The notes under the pieces: generated by a model
Databases searched by the model: none
Told to the model about the DNA's origin: nothing
The model's input: the letters and a program-made list of their open reading frames with translations, nothing else
Shown: piece by piece, positions 18,736 to 26,532 of the stretch
How the letters are laid out: each line of letters begins with the position of its first letter
Numbering within the stretch: position 1 is the stretch's first letter
Program-made: the position numbers and the translations under genes
Assembly: GCA_907163375.1 (NCBI GenBank)
Contig: CAJQUW010005743.1
Coordinates: 98,501 to 162,500, forward strand
Origin: Prostheceraeus crozeri
Lineage: Eukaryota; Platyhelminthes; Polycladida; Euryleptidae
Reading direction: 5' to 3'
DNA length: 64,000 nt

Positions 18736-19386
18736 TTGAGTTGGAAATTAGATTCCCTACAACGTATTGAAACGGATCATGATCGAAACGTCTATTTCAA
18801 AGATTCAACTGGAAATGTGAGAAGAGAGTTTGCTTTATCTTATCGTCATTTTCAATCTCTACATCATATCATGAAGGATTTGAAATACTTCTGTATGAAA
18901 AGACATTCACGTATTGGAAATCGCATCTGGCTGCGCGTCAACAAACGGCGAATTCAACTCTATCATTCCCAACTTCATACTAACTTCACATTTCATCAAG
19001 GTAGTTGGGAAAAGTATAAAAGGAAGGTACATCGCTCAATTTACTCATTTTTTCATCATGAAGCGCCATCGCTACACCATCGTCAACATTCTCCGTCGCT
19101 TCAGACTCTACACCAAAATCGATCTCACAACATTACACCAACACCTTCCCAACAGCAAGTATTACCCGGGCCGACCTCAAATGTTAGTGGTGAAGATGAA
19201 CAATTCACGGAATCTTCAACTCTTCCCAAATGGGACTGTACAGATTCTCGGCGCCCTTTCTCATTCATCGGCGCAGTCAATGCGCTTAGAGCTACAAAGA
19301 CTACTACGTCGGATATGGAAGAGGGAGAGGTGTGTGATGTCGAATCTGACTGTGGACAATATGGTGATCTGTACTCAATTGAGTGA
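18736..19386 (+). CDS. PC4-like protein, second tandem copy with long tail
   Basis: 216 residues. Residues 1-105 repeat the preceding protein (WKLDSLQRIETDHDRNVYF, FALSYRHFQSLHHIMKDL, RIGNRIWLRVNKRRIQL, FTFHQGSWEKYKRKVHRSI), so the two genes arose by duplication. The rest, from about residue 108, is His/Ser/Pro-rich with an acidic end (DMEEGEVCDVESDCG) and is read in a different frame over the first 329 bases of the TBP-like gene. The paralogue stops right after the domain, so the tail may be simple read-through or a genuine dual-coded region. The nearest ATG in the window is not obvious; the frame starts near 18736. Confidence 0.5.
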   Translation: MSWKLDSLQRIETDHDRNVYFKDSTGNVRREFALSYRHFQSLHHIMKDLKYFCMKRHSRIGNRIWLRVNKRRIQLYHSQLHTNFTFHQGSWEKYKRKVHRSIYSFFHHEAPSLHHRQHSPSLQTLHQNRSHNITPTPSQQQVLPGPTSNVSGEDEQFTESSTLPKWDCTDSRRPFSFIGAVNALRATKTTTSDMEEGEVCDVESDCGQYGDLYSIE

Positions 19387-19603
19387 AAGTGTATCATTTT
19401 TGAAGATTCGTACCGGCAGTTACAATTTGTGTTATGAACCCGAACTTTTTCCTGCAGCTCTAATTAGTTGTTGGTTACCTGTGCATGTGGCAATCTTTCA
19501 TAATAGTAAAGTGATCATTACTGGATTAAAATGTCATGTACAAGCAAATGTGATCCTAGACTATCTCATCGAGTATGTACGTACCCAGCGGATTGTAAAA
19601 TAA
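19058..19603 (+). CDS. TATA-binding-protein-like (TBP-fold) protein encoded by the Polinton
   Basis: The ATG at 19058 gives 181 residues, the size of a bare TBP core. Both repeats are recognisable. Repeat 1: YTIVNILRRFRLYTKIDLTTL, then NSKYYPGRPQMLVVKM, then LQLFPNGTVQILGALS (TBP: NIVSTVNLGCKLDL, NAEYNPKRF, LIFSSGKMVCTGAKS). Repeat 2: NLTVDNMVICTQL, then CYEPELFPAALI, then VAIFHNSKVIITGLK (TBP: KIQNMVGSC, SYEPELFPGLIY, LIFVSGKVVLTGAK). The F of each F.SGK loop, which contacts the DNA minor groove, and YEPELFP are kept. In the cell TBP nucleates transcription by binding TATA boxes. The gene lies in the PC4-like cluster, and its AATAAA (19599-19604) overlaps the stop. TBP is not among the usual Polinton core genes that I know. 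Confidence 0.85.
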   Translation: MKRHRYTIVNILRRFRLYTKIDLTTLHQHLPNSKYYPGRPQMLVVKMNNSRNLQLFPNGTVQILGALSHSSAQSMRLELQRLLRRIWKRERCVMSNLTVDNMVICTQLSESVSFLKIRTGSYNLCYEPELFPAALISCWLPVHVAIFHNSKVIITGLKCHVQANVILDYLIEYVRTQRIVK

Positions 19604-19634
19604 AAAACAATTTTTCCAACATGATGTTTTTATT
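19599..19634. terminator. Convergent polyadenylation signals overlapping both stop codons
   Basis: AATAAA on + (19599-19604) overlaps the TBP-like stop, and AATAAA on - (19629-19634) overlaps the protease stop. The 3' ends of these convergent genes are thus only 26 bases apart. Confidence 0.65.
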
Positions 19635-20091
19635 TCAAATCATCATAGAACTTACAAATCATTTTTTCATTAGAGGATGGATTACATGAAAAGTTTTGAA
19701 TAACAGATACAAATCCAGATACATGTAAACGTTTTAAGATGAAGTACAGTACAAAAGCATCACACGTTGATGAAAGTGGATGTTGTAGTATGCGTTCATT
19801 TCGCTGATATTGACGCGTATGTTTTCTCAACCACTGCTGTGTTGGTATATTTGGAGGTTGAGCAAGAGAGGCAAATAGTTCACCACGTCGGTCTTCTCCA
19901 ATAAAGATCGCTTTCCAATGCTCACCGCCTAAATTCTGCGAATGAGTGTTTAGCACAATGAAGATGGGATAGTGATTTACTGCAGGTGGTAAAGTATCGA
20001 GCGAATAGACATTATCGAAAGCTTTCAACGTCGCTTCGTCTGCATTACGCTGCACTTTAGTCTTAATATCGTCAGCAGTCAACCAACTCAT
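19630..20091 (-). CDS. PRO: Adenain-like cysteine protease (Polinton PRO)
   Basis: A 153-residue maturation protease expected to cut virion precursors. It shows NLGGEHWKAIFI (catalytic His in GxHW), a downstream GELFASLAQPPN where the family usually has FDSxGxxP, and ILQHPLSSTCDAFVLYFIL (the conserved Gln and catalytic Cys in the S-T-C-D helix). The expected acidic member of the triad is not at its usual place, so the triad is less orthodox than usual. It is next to the major capsid gene, with the start codon overlapping the capsid stop by one base (the frames share 20091). Substrate sites of the GG type are visible in the products at 21372-21827 and 24475-24825. Confidence 0.8.
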   Translation of the reverse strand: MSWLTADDIKTKVQRNADEATLKAFDNVYSLDTLPPAVNHYPIFIVLNTHSQNLGGEHWKAIFIGEDRRGELFASLAQPPNIPTQQWLRKHTRQYQRNERILQHPLSSTCDAFVLYFILKRLHVSGFVSVIQNFSCNPSSNEKMICKFYDDLK

Positions 20092-21369
20092 TAACGATTA
20101 TACTGAAGAATCACGTCACGATACTTTGTAATTTCAATATTTGAATCGAAGACTGCATAAATTAATACATTGATCGTCTCAGGTAGTGTTCTTTTGAACG
20201 TCAAATCCAAACGAATATTATGAGGCACGTTCGCTTGACGATAGGGGGCACTAATATCGCTGTCAGCAGTCAAATCAAATGCATAAATAGTATATCCACT
20301 CTTAAACTCTTTCATAGTGAGTCCGTTGGTGTCATCCGTATTGTAAAAGCCAAAGACATCCATAAAATCAACATAACTGCGCATAAATTGATCCGCAGCA
20401 AAATCTGGTTTGTAGGGTGGACCAGGATGACTGACACCATTTACACGTAAAGCAATTCCACTTAACTGATTGTGTTTAAAATTGAAAGGACTCTTCTTTA
20501 TATTACCATTAAATGCATCATTTTCAACCATTGCCACCATGAGGAGCTTCGGTGCTTCCGATGGAAAGAGGCCATCTTTCATGAAACTCTTTTGATCTTT
20601 AGGAATTGTAAAGGTGAGAAGCTTTGTATGCTGAACGGGGTAAATGGCATTTTGGCGGTTAAGACCTTTAGCATGTCCTCTAATGACACTTGGATTCGGT
20701 ACTACTCGACGAATGTAAAGTGCAATATCTTCCACATGAATTCTAAAATTGTCAACTTTAGCAAATGCATTCAGCGCAAATTCAGGCTTATTCAATGTCA
20801 GCTTGAGTCGCATGCTGGTATTACAGAGTAAAAACTTTGACTGTCTAAAGAAGTCTAAATTCAGCGGACCATATAGCTGACATACTCTACTATCTTTAAT
20901 CATAGCAGATCGCTTTACAAAGCCACTGTTTGTTTCAACATCAAATTTTCCTGCTTCATCTCTGTACCATCCCATGGCTTCCATATGACTTTTTTTGTGC
21001 TGCTGGATGAAACTGTGATACATGATTGAAATATGATTTATAGGGATAATCGCTTTGACCACCTTCCACCTGCTGCTCTCCAATCGTTAGAGAAACATCA
21101 CGAAGTAATGTAGTCAATGATAAATTGTTCAGTCCAACTTTATGTGTATCGTCAATAGCAGTTCCATCTGCTTGCTGAATTCTAAACCTCAAATCAGCCA
21201 TCGCATAACTCAAATCTATGTAGTCATCACTACCATCAGGAATAACAAATTCAATGGGACCAGCATTCTCAGCTGTTCGAGGATGATAATCTACAATACT
21301 TGAACTAAGAATATCTGTCTGTATGGCTTGTTGATCAAACAAACAAAAACCGGAAGTTTTACACTCCAT
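20091..21369 (-). pseudogene. MCP: Double-jelly-roll major capsid protein (hexon-like), fossil with about one break
   Basis: The N-terminal part shows the Polinton capsid signature: MECKTSGFCLFDQQAIQTDI, then YHPRTAENAGPIEFVIPDG, DDYIDLSYAMADLRFRI, VGLNNLSLTTLLRDVSLTIG and YPYKSYFNH. The C-terminal part continues with a second beta-barrel pattern (LTFKRTLPETINVLIYAVFDSNIEI). Total coding length fits a capsid protein of about 430 residues. It is no longer in one uninterrupted frame (about one break), so it is counted as a fossil gene. It sits between the protease and the basic core protein, the normal Polinton neighbourhood. The family forms the trimeric building block of the icosahedral shell. 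Confidence 0.9.
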
Positions 21370-21371
21370 GA

Positions 21372-21827
21372 TTAGAAGTTATGGCAGCGTCGTCGTTTAG
21401 CGCCTGATGAATGATTAGAGCCTCTGCGACGTTTGCGTGAATGCCTTTTGACTGAAGATCGCACCTTACCAGCTCCGCGATGTTTCCTCCTTCCTTTTTT
21501 CATTCGTTTAGGTGATTTCTTTCCTTGAGTAACACCAGCAAAGGTCTGCTTCAATGTTTTTAAACCGCGTTCCTTCCCACGATTCAACAAACTGCTCTTA
21601 AAACTTCTACCTCTGGAAAGATCACTAGCAACATCACCAGCAAAGCCAACGGCATTACTTAAAACATTTCGTTTTAAAGATCTACCGACATTGGATATGA
21701 GAGGTGCTACAACAGATTTCAGTGCACCAAGTATGCTACCTCCACGTTGGCGGCGAGCGCCGATGTAAATTTGTCCTCCACCACTTACATAGGATGGTCG
21801 TGAATAAAATGAGGCAGTTGGATTCAT
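21372..21827 (-). CDS. Small basic Polinton virion protein with GG cleavage-type sites
   Basis: 151 residues, very basic. The N-terminus has Gly-rich YVSGGGQIYIGARRQRGGSILGALKSVVAPLISNVG, which looks like a protease-site-plus-amphipathic-helix segment as in adenovirus pVI or pX-type proteins. The C-terminus is an arginine/lysine tail (KRMKKGRRKHRGAGK, KRRRCHNF) suited to DNA condensation. It lies immediately upstream of the capsid gene (3 bases apart). It is analogous to adenoviral core protein mu by composition only; homology is not shown. A possible decayed counterpart is seen near 59.8-60.0 kb. Confidence 0.65.
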   Translation of the reverse strand: MNPTASFYSRPSYVSGGGQIYIGARRQRGGSILGALKSVVAPLISNVGRSLKRNVLSNAVGFAGDVASDLSRGRSFKSSLLNRGKERGLKTLKQTFAGVTQGKKSPKRMKKGRRKHRGAGKVRSSVKRHSRKRRRGSNHSSGAKRRRCHNF

Positions 21828-21839
21828 AGCTCAAACCCT

Positions 21840-21955
21840 AAACATTGTTAGTTACAACTTTGCATGAATCACTGTCGATCACTTAGATGAAAGATGTCGG
21901 CACGACGCATCCAAGAGTTCATACTTGAAGGATAACCAGTCCATTTAACAAGACA
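21840..21955. other. Short spacer between basic protein and integrase
   Basis: About 120 bases without a gene; it presumably holds the promoter of the basic-protein gene and the 3' end of the integrase transcript. Confidence 0.4.
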
Positions 21956-23135
21956 CTATTCTTCACCTTGCCGTTTTTTACATCGAATGATTTTCTCTAC
22001 CAAATATGTTTCACTTTCAGTGACTACCTCAATCTCATCGCGGTAAACGCTACCCTCAATTTCTTCATTATCGTAATCTTTCAACTTGTAGGTGATCGGA
22101 GAGTCATTTTGATCAATCCTTGATACTGTAAATACCTCCTCTGTCCAATTCGGAAGGTACCCTTTAGCAAAAACACTTTTCACTTTTGAGATACGAACTT
22201 TATCACCAATTTTCACATCACTTTTCACATGAGTGCGTTTACGTTGGAATGATTCGCGCACTTTATCTACATTGTCAGCATTTACATCTACTGGTCTGAG
22301 TCCAATAGAACGATGGATAGAGTGATTGTAAGCATGGAGTGTATCTTGTAGAACCTTTGTCCAATTTTGTGTCACGTTGGCAGTAAAATGTCGCCACAAG
22401 CGATTTTTTAATGTGCGATTAAAACGTTCAACGAGTGCAGCTTTATAAGCACTCTTTACACTAAACAACTCAATGTCATGCCTCTCAAATAATCTTGTCA
22501 CATGCTGATTTTCAAACTCTTTTCCTTGATCACTCTGAATTCTTTTTGGAATCCGACCTTCTCAAAAAATTGTTTGGAATGCTTTTGCTACTCCTTTCCC
22601 TTCTTTAGTTTTTAAAGGTTGAGCCCACGCATAACGCGAGAAAATATCAATGACGGTGAAAATGAAATTATTGCCCGAGTTATGTTTTGAAATGGATGCA
22701 ACATCACACAAATCTGCTTGCCACTGTTCATCGATGTCATGAACAATATAATGGCGGGTGCGGTACTTCTTTTTCGCTTGTTTGTGGAGTGTATAGGTAG
22801 CCTGACCCTTTAACCATCGTTTCACTTGTGATTGTGGAAGATCACTCGCTTTTGATAATTTCTTGATAGATGCAAATCCTGCCGGATGTTTTACATCATA
22901 ATAGATTGACTTCAAACGTTCAGTCGATGACGACTGACTCTTTTTTCTCCTTCTCATCTTTTTGTTTTCTTGCCTTTCTACATTTACAACAACTGCAGCA
23001 TTTAGCTTTAGCGGTTTTGCGATCGTGTTCACATTGCTTAGGGGTTTCATTGTGAGAGCTGGCGCAGCAAGTGCAAGTGACAACGACATTCACCTCTGGC
23101 GGCTCATTACATGGCAAGCAACACATCTGCTTCAT
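21956..23135 (-). pseudogene. INT: Retroviral-type (rve) integrase of the Polinton, fossil with about one or two breaks
   Basis: Inserts the linear element into chromosomal DNA. Visible parts are a cysteine-rich leading segment (CCSCCKCRKARKQ, CTCCASSHNETPKQC), a helix-turn-helix-like stretch (IKKLSKASDLPQSQVKRWL), the RNase H-fold core with WQADLCDV (first Asp), FTVIDIFSRYAWAQPLKTK (second Asp region) and KAALVERFNRTLKNRLWRHF (Glu), and a chromodomain-like C-terminus (FTVSRIDQNDSPITYKLKDY). All catalytic regions are represented. They are not in one uninterrupted frame, so the copy is counted as broken. The gene order (integrase between virion genes and the ATPase) is usual for Polintons. Confidence 0.88.
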
Positions 23136-23136
23136 A

Positions 23137-23829
23137 TTAATAGTCTGAGAACATGTATTTCCTGGGAGGAGCTGTTTTACGTTTTCCTTTTACTAGTTTT
23201 AGTGGTGATGTAGATCTACGTCGAGTTCTTCCTCTTGTTTGCTTAGTGAGTGTGGGAGGGGATGTAGCAGGTGACGTCTTCAACCAATTTGTTGGCATTT
23301 TCATCGTCTGAAGCATTGGAGCAGTAGCCACTGTTGAATCAAGTTCTTTCAATGTCTCATTATTCAAAGCAAATTTTGGTACATTATGCTTTTTCAATAG
23401 TTTAAGAAAGTATGACCAACCAGGTGGAACATAGCCCTGACGGCGCTTTCTACGTGTCGCATACTGAATCAAGTCTTCATAACGTGAAGCATCAATCACT
23501 TTATTTTCATCTGTAATGATTTCTCCTCTATCATTTACATTGAGATGGGGTTCAATACTGTTGAAAAGAGATATGGCATGTGCGCGAGATGCTAAAGGTG
23601 TAGCAGTCGATACAGAGTCACGCATCTTATTCTTCAAGTTTTTCAATTGCTCAACAGTTTCCGATTGTAATAATACAGCACGATGTGGATCTTTGATGTG
23701 AACATTTTTCTGATAATCTATTTCTTTCCTATACATTTGATTTGCAAGAGGTTGCTTTACTTGCTGCATGGCAGTCAATTGTACATATTCATCCTGAGGA
23801 ATAACAATCATGCGAGAATAAGAACTCAT
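23137..23829 (-). CDS. Conserved Polinton protein of unknown function, 230 residues
   Basis: Starts MSSYSRMIVIPQDEYVQLTAMQ, then helical, then IKDPHRAVLLQSETVEQLKNL, a middle domain (NDRGEIITDENKVIDASRYEDLIQYATRRKRRQGYVPPGWSYFLKLLKK) and a basic, Pro/Thr-rich tail (TRGRTRRRSTSPLKLVKGKRK). The opening 'IPQDEY' and 'DPHRAV' patterns recall a protein often seen beside the packaging ATPase in Polintons, but I cannot assign a role. Its start overlaps the stop of the ATPase gene by 4 bases (23826-23829), suggesting one compact operon-like cluster. Confidence 0.55.
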   Translation of the reverse strand: MSSYSRMIVIPQDEYVQLTAMQQVKQPLANQMYRKEIDYQKNVHIKDPHRAVLLQSETVEQLKNLKNKMRDSVSTATPLASRAHAISLFNSIEPHLNVNDRGEIITDENKVIDASRYEDLIQYATRRKRRQGYVPPGWSYFLKLLKKHNVPKFALNNETLKELDSTVATAPMLQTMKMPTNWLKTSPATSPPTLTKQTRGRTRRRSTSPLKLVKGKRKTAPPRKYMFSDY

Positions 23830-24491
23830 AGTTTGTAGATAATCATGGGAGTTTTCAAAATATCACTTCGAAATCTAAATTCTTCCGGACACTCTTGCGT
23901 AAAGTCAATGAATAAGTAACCGTATGGTTTTTCAGTAGCTGCTTGAAAAATTTCAATTAAGGCTTTTGATCCTCTGGGTTCAACTTGTCGCGCTAAAATT
24001 TCAAATTGACTTTTATCTCGCGGATTCTTGAAAATAGCATAATAGTGTGTATTCAGGTTTCGTGTACGAGCTTCTTTTCCATCAGGAAACAAATTTTGTG
24101 TGATATAGATGATAAAACACCTTTTATGATGTGCTGCACGAGTGAACATATCTGTAACATCTTTTGAATTCTTACTTTCTTTTAATAAATCATCCAATAC
24201 AACAACATCATTAGACTGAAGTTTATCCACTGCAATAATTCCTTCATGTCGAATAAAGTTGCGACTTTGCAATTCCTGAAACAGCGACGGTTGATAAATA
24301 CCATAACACCAAATCACTCGATTGATAGGTTCCTTAAACAACTCCCTTCTTTTATCCAATAAATTCAGCGTGAAAACAGTTTTACCTGCATGAGATGGAC
24401 CTGATACAGTCAGAACTTTATCACATTGAAGTCTGAAATCCATTTTATTACTTTGAGATTCAACATTTGCATAATTAACGCTTAGAGCCAA
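23826..24491 (-). CDS. ATP: FtsK/HerA-type genome-packaging ATPase (A32-like)
   Basis: 221 residues, whole. Walker A is VSGPSHAGKTVFTLNLL (about residues 29-45), Walker B is DVVVLDDLLKE (about 95), followed by a sensor-like Q in IIYITQNLFPDGKEARTRNLNTHYYAIFKNPRDKSQ, as in poxvirus A32 and Polinton ATPases. It pumps replicated DNA into capsids. The ATG at 24491 overlaps the start-side neighbour (24475-24825) by 17 bases. It is clearly distinct from the AT-rich ATPase remnant at 1-519. Confidence 0.92.
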   Translation of the reverse strand: MALSVNYANVESQSNKMDFRLQCDKVLTVSGPSHAGKTVFTLNLLDKRRELFKEPINRVIWCYGIYQPSLFQELQSRNFIRHEGIIAVDKLQSNDVVVLDDLLKESKNSKDVTDMFTRAAHHKRCFIIYITQNLFPDGKEARTRNLNTHYYAIFKNPRDKSQFEILARQVEPRGSKALIEIFQAATEKPYGYLFIDFTQECPEEFRFRSDILKTPMIIYKL

Positions 24492-24825
24492 AGATATTAC
24501 CCAATAGGTTGCCCACGGCAGGAGCTATCATTGGAAGTATTGCTGAAAGGAAACCGCCCTTTTGTGTTAGAGTTTTCCACTTTCTTTGAAGGTTGACTTT
24601 AGGATTGGAGATGAAACGCAATTTTGTGGCATATCGCTTAAGTAACTTTCGTTGTTTTGGCGCTAATTTCTTCGTCCTCAACTTTCTGACATGAGAAATA
24701 ATTTCACGAATGAATTTATCGTTGGCATGTCGTATGGCATTGTATCGCTGATTTGCTTTCATTCGTCGGAGAGCTTGAATGGCTGAAGAAAACTTTGAAG
24801 ACTTTTGACTTTTACGTTTCGCCAT
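24475..24825 (-). CDS. Small basic minor virion protein with KGGF site
   Basis: 116 residues. The basic N-terminal two thirds (KSQKSSKFSSAIQALRRMKANQRYN, VRKLRTKKLAPKQRKLLKRY) are followed by TLTQKGGFLSAILPMIAPAVGNLLGN. The 'KGGF-hydrophobic' ending is a frequent feature of a small Polinton protein beside the ATPase and looks like an adenain-type cleavage site followed by a membrane-active helix, as in adenovirus pVI. Function by analogy: capsid interior or membrane disruption. It overlaps the ATPase start by 17 bases. Confidence 0.65.
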   Translation of the reverse strand: MAKRKSQKSSKFSSAIQALRRMKANQRYNAIRHANDKFIREIISHVRKLRTKKLAPKQRKLLKRYATKLRFISNPKVNLQRKWKTLTQKGGFLSAILPMIAPAVGNLLGNIFGSKR

Positions 24826-24876
24826 TTTCCGTGTTAGTCTTTGCTAAAACCTATCTTTACCACATTTGCATAGGTA

Positions 24877-25200
24877 CTAACTATTGCGACATAAGTGACA
24901 CTCGAAATGAGCAATATCACAGTGGTTACATTTGCAAAGTTGAATGCAATTGCGTATGAAACAGCGTTGACAAAAAGCGTGCTTACATCTCTTGAAGATG
25001 CGCTTTTCATTTCCATCCTTTCGCTTACATACATCACAACACATAGTTTCACCGTTACTGATGTCTATAGCAAGTCTTTTTGAAGATATGAATTTGCTAG
25101 CCTTTTCTAAATAATAGACGCATGTACAGAAGGAATATACTTCGAGAGTGAGCAGACATAGCTCGAAAACCAGTTGTGCTACAATCAAGTACCACTGCAT
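24877..25200 (-). CDS. Membrane-anchored RING-like zinc-finger protein
   Basis: 107 residues. An N-terminal hydrophobic segment (WYLIVAQLVFELCLLTLEVYSF, about residues 3-24) is followed by a cysteine-rich domain with C-x2-C (CDVC), then RCKHAFCQRC (C-x-H-x2-C-x2-C) and further CxC/CxxC pairs (CKCNHC, CHLC), the spacing of a RING finger. RING proteins often act as ubiquitin ligases; in large DNA viruses such membrane RING proteins down-regulate host proteins. That role is inference. A second RING-like frame is at 26284-26532 and a third in the decayed relative at 57230-57457. Confidence 0.55.
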   Translation of the reverse strand: MQWYLIVAQLVFELCLLTLEVYSFCTCVYYLEKASKFISSKRLAIDISNGETMCCDVCKRKDGNEKRIFKRCKHAFCQRCFIRNCIQLCKCNHCDIAHFECHLCRNS

Positions 25201-25613
25201 TTTCCATTTTTCTTTATGGAAAGTTGAATGTGAATATCTGAAATCGCTTCAATCACTAGACTGCTACCATGATGGTTAAATGCGTTAAGACGTTCAGCAA
25301 ATTTTATCATATGTCTTTTAAGAAATTCTTTGGGGTGATCTACCACTTCCATTGAATAAGAAGCAAAATGGAAAGAGCGACTTTCCACCTCTTCCTTTCC
25401 AAAATGACTAAACTTAATTTTCGCAACTAATCGCGCCATGACAATGCTATCAGAGAATGTATTCATTAACTCTAGAAATAGAGTGCTAGCATCATCGACC
25501 ACTGCTTCGATGTCGGTCTCATCTTTATGAAAATTTATCACATAATCTTGAACAGCTCCTTTTAAACTTTGCCTATGAAAATGTAATATTCCGCAGTCGT
25601 TTGAGAAAGACAT
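25185..25613 (-). CDS. Stand-alone copy of the PolB N-terminal conserved domain
   Basis: 142 residues. The pattern SRSFHFASYSMEVVDHPKE, FLKRHMIKFAERLNAFN, HGSSLVIEAISDIHIQLS matches the sequence just inside the DNA polymerase frame at about 11.9-12.1 kb (RIQFHVPSSSATEVVD, WLNFHIQ, NVDKFNQRDSALIFDGVDSAIFKISL). The same domain is common in Polinton polymerase genes and in small separate Polinton proteins. I infer an accessory replication role, such as terminal-protein or polymerase partner, without proof. Its end overlaps the start of the RING-like gene. Confidence 0.55.
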   Translation of the reverse strand: MSFSNDCGILHFHRQSLKGAVQDYVINFHKDETDIEAVVDDASTLFLELMNTFSDSIVMARLVAKIKFSHFGKEEVESRSFHFASYSMEVVDHPKEFLKRHMIKFAERLNAFNHHGSSLVIEAISDIHIQLSIKKNGKCSGT

Positions 25614-25700
25614 GATCGCCCTTTATCTAACCCATCCATTGCATGAAAACAACAACTCTTCTCATAGTAACATTTATTGAATAATAGTAACAAGCATGCA

Positions 25701-26231
25701 TTATAAATCAATGGTTTGAAAGAGATAAAATAGATACAGCTGGTAACTATCATACAGCGAGCAATGATAACCATACAGGACTTTGGCAGTGTTGAGGTAA
25801 GGAGGAAAGAAGCATTGGTTATGAACGTAGCTACTACAACGAACAGACAAAATAGGAACAGACAAATCCTTAAAACGTTTCGTGACTTCATGATAATGTT
25901 GATTCACTCTACTATCCCAAGGTGGGAGCAAAATATCATCAATGATTAGATTGGGAAATACTTTCCTCTCCTTACCAGGATTATTACAAAAGATGCGTAT
26001 AACATTGAAAGCAGCTAACCATCGTTTAAAGTCAATAAGAAGAGCACTCTCACAAGAAAAGCCATAGTCTTGCAAATATTTCAGATTAAGTCCATGAATG
26101 TGTTTTCTCGCCCATTGATCAACATTGGGATTGCAGCTGGCATGCTGATGATAGACACTGACAATCTGATATGTCCAATTGTTCATAGCAATAGCACTGA
26201 GCTCCTGTACAGGTTCACCCTCACAATCCAT
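25701..26231 (-). CDS. Possible RNase H-fold (DEDD-type) exonuclease-like protein
   Basis: 176 residues beginning MDCEGEPVQELSAIAM (DxE near the N-terminus, as in Exo I of DEDD exonucleases), then YQIVSVYHQHASCN, ARKHIHGLNLKYLQDYG, an FKRWL helix, FCNNPGKERKVFPNLIIDDILLPPW (possible further Asp) and YHEVTKRFK. The shape suggests a short 3'-5' exonuclease or nuclease domain, but the third and fourth acidic positions are not certain. The C-terminal 50 residues are hydrophobic and cysteine-containing and may run past the true end. It is separate from the polymerase's own exonuclease domain. Confidence 0.4.
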   Translation of the reverse strand: MDCEGEPVQELSAIAMNNWTYQIVSVYHQHASCNPNVDQWARKHIHGLNLKYLQDYGFSCESALLIDFKRWLAAFNVIRIFCNNPGKERKVFPNLIIDDILLPPWDSRVNQHYHEVTKRFKDLSVPILSVRCSSYVHNQCFFPPYLNTAKVLYGYHCSLYDSYQLYLFYLFQTIDL

Positions 26232-26283
26232 AAAAATGATGATAGAAGCCTAAAACGGAAATTTACACATCTAAGGAAACGTT

Positions 26284-26532
26284 CTATAACATATTACAAA
26301 ATGAAGAATTACATCGATGCTTTTCACGACAAAATACACAAATGATATGATGGCAACGAAGAAGTAAAATGTATCTAATAAGACCACGTCCACGACACTC
26401 AAAGCACATAAGCGAATTGTCATAGGGTAGAGTTAGGAAAGGACTAGTAATTCTCCTTCTTTGATTTGCGTTTTGATGCAGCATTCTTCTCCGACTTGCG
26501 CTTCGTACCACTGCTGTTAAGGATTTGATCAA
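26284..26532 (-). CDS. Small RING-like cysteine-rich protein
   Basis: 82 residues. The basic N-terminus (RSASRRRMLHQNANQRRR) is followed by CFECRGRG, then LRCHHIICVFC and HRCNSSFC, i.e. C-x2-C, C-x-H-x2-C-x2-C and C-x4-C as in small RING or zinc-ribbon domains. It overlaps the end of the 26444-26992 gene by 89 bases in another frame, so part of the N-terminus may not be real. It resembles 24877-25200 in finger spacing only. Confidence 0.45.
   Translation of the reverse strand: MIKSLTAVVRSASRRRMLHQNANQRRRITSPFLTLPYDNSLMCFECRGRGLIRYILLLRCHHIICVFCREKHRCNSSFCNML

Noticed and set aside
18914-19057. N-terminal extension of the TBP-like frame
   Set aside because: The extension overlaps the second PC4-like domain, and the TBP pattern begins right after the ATG at 19058.
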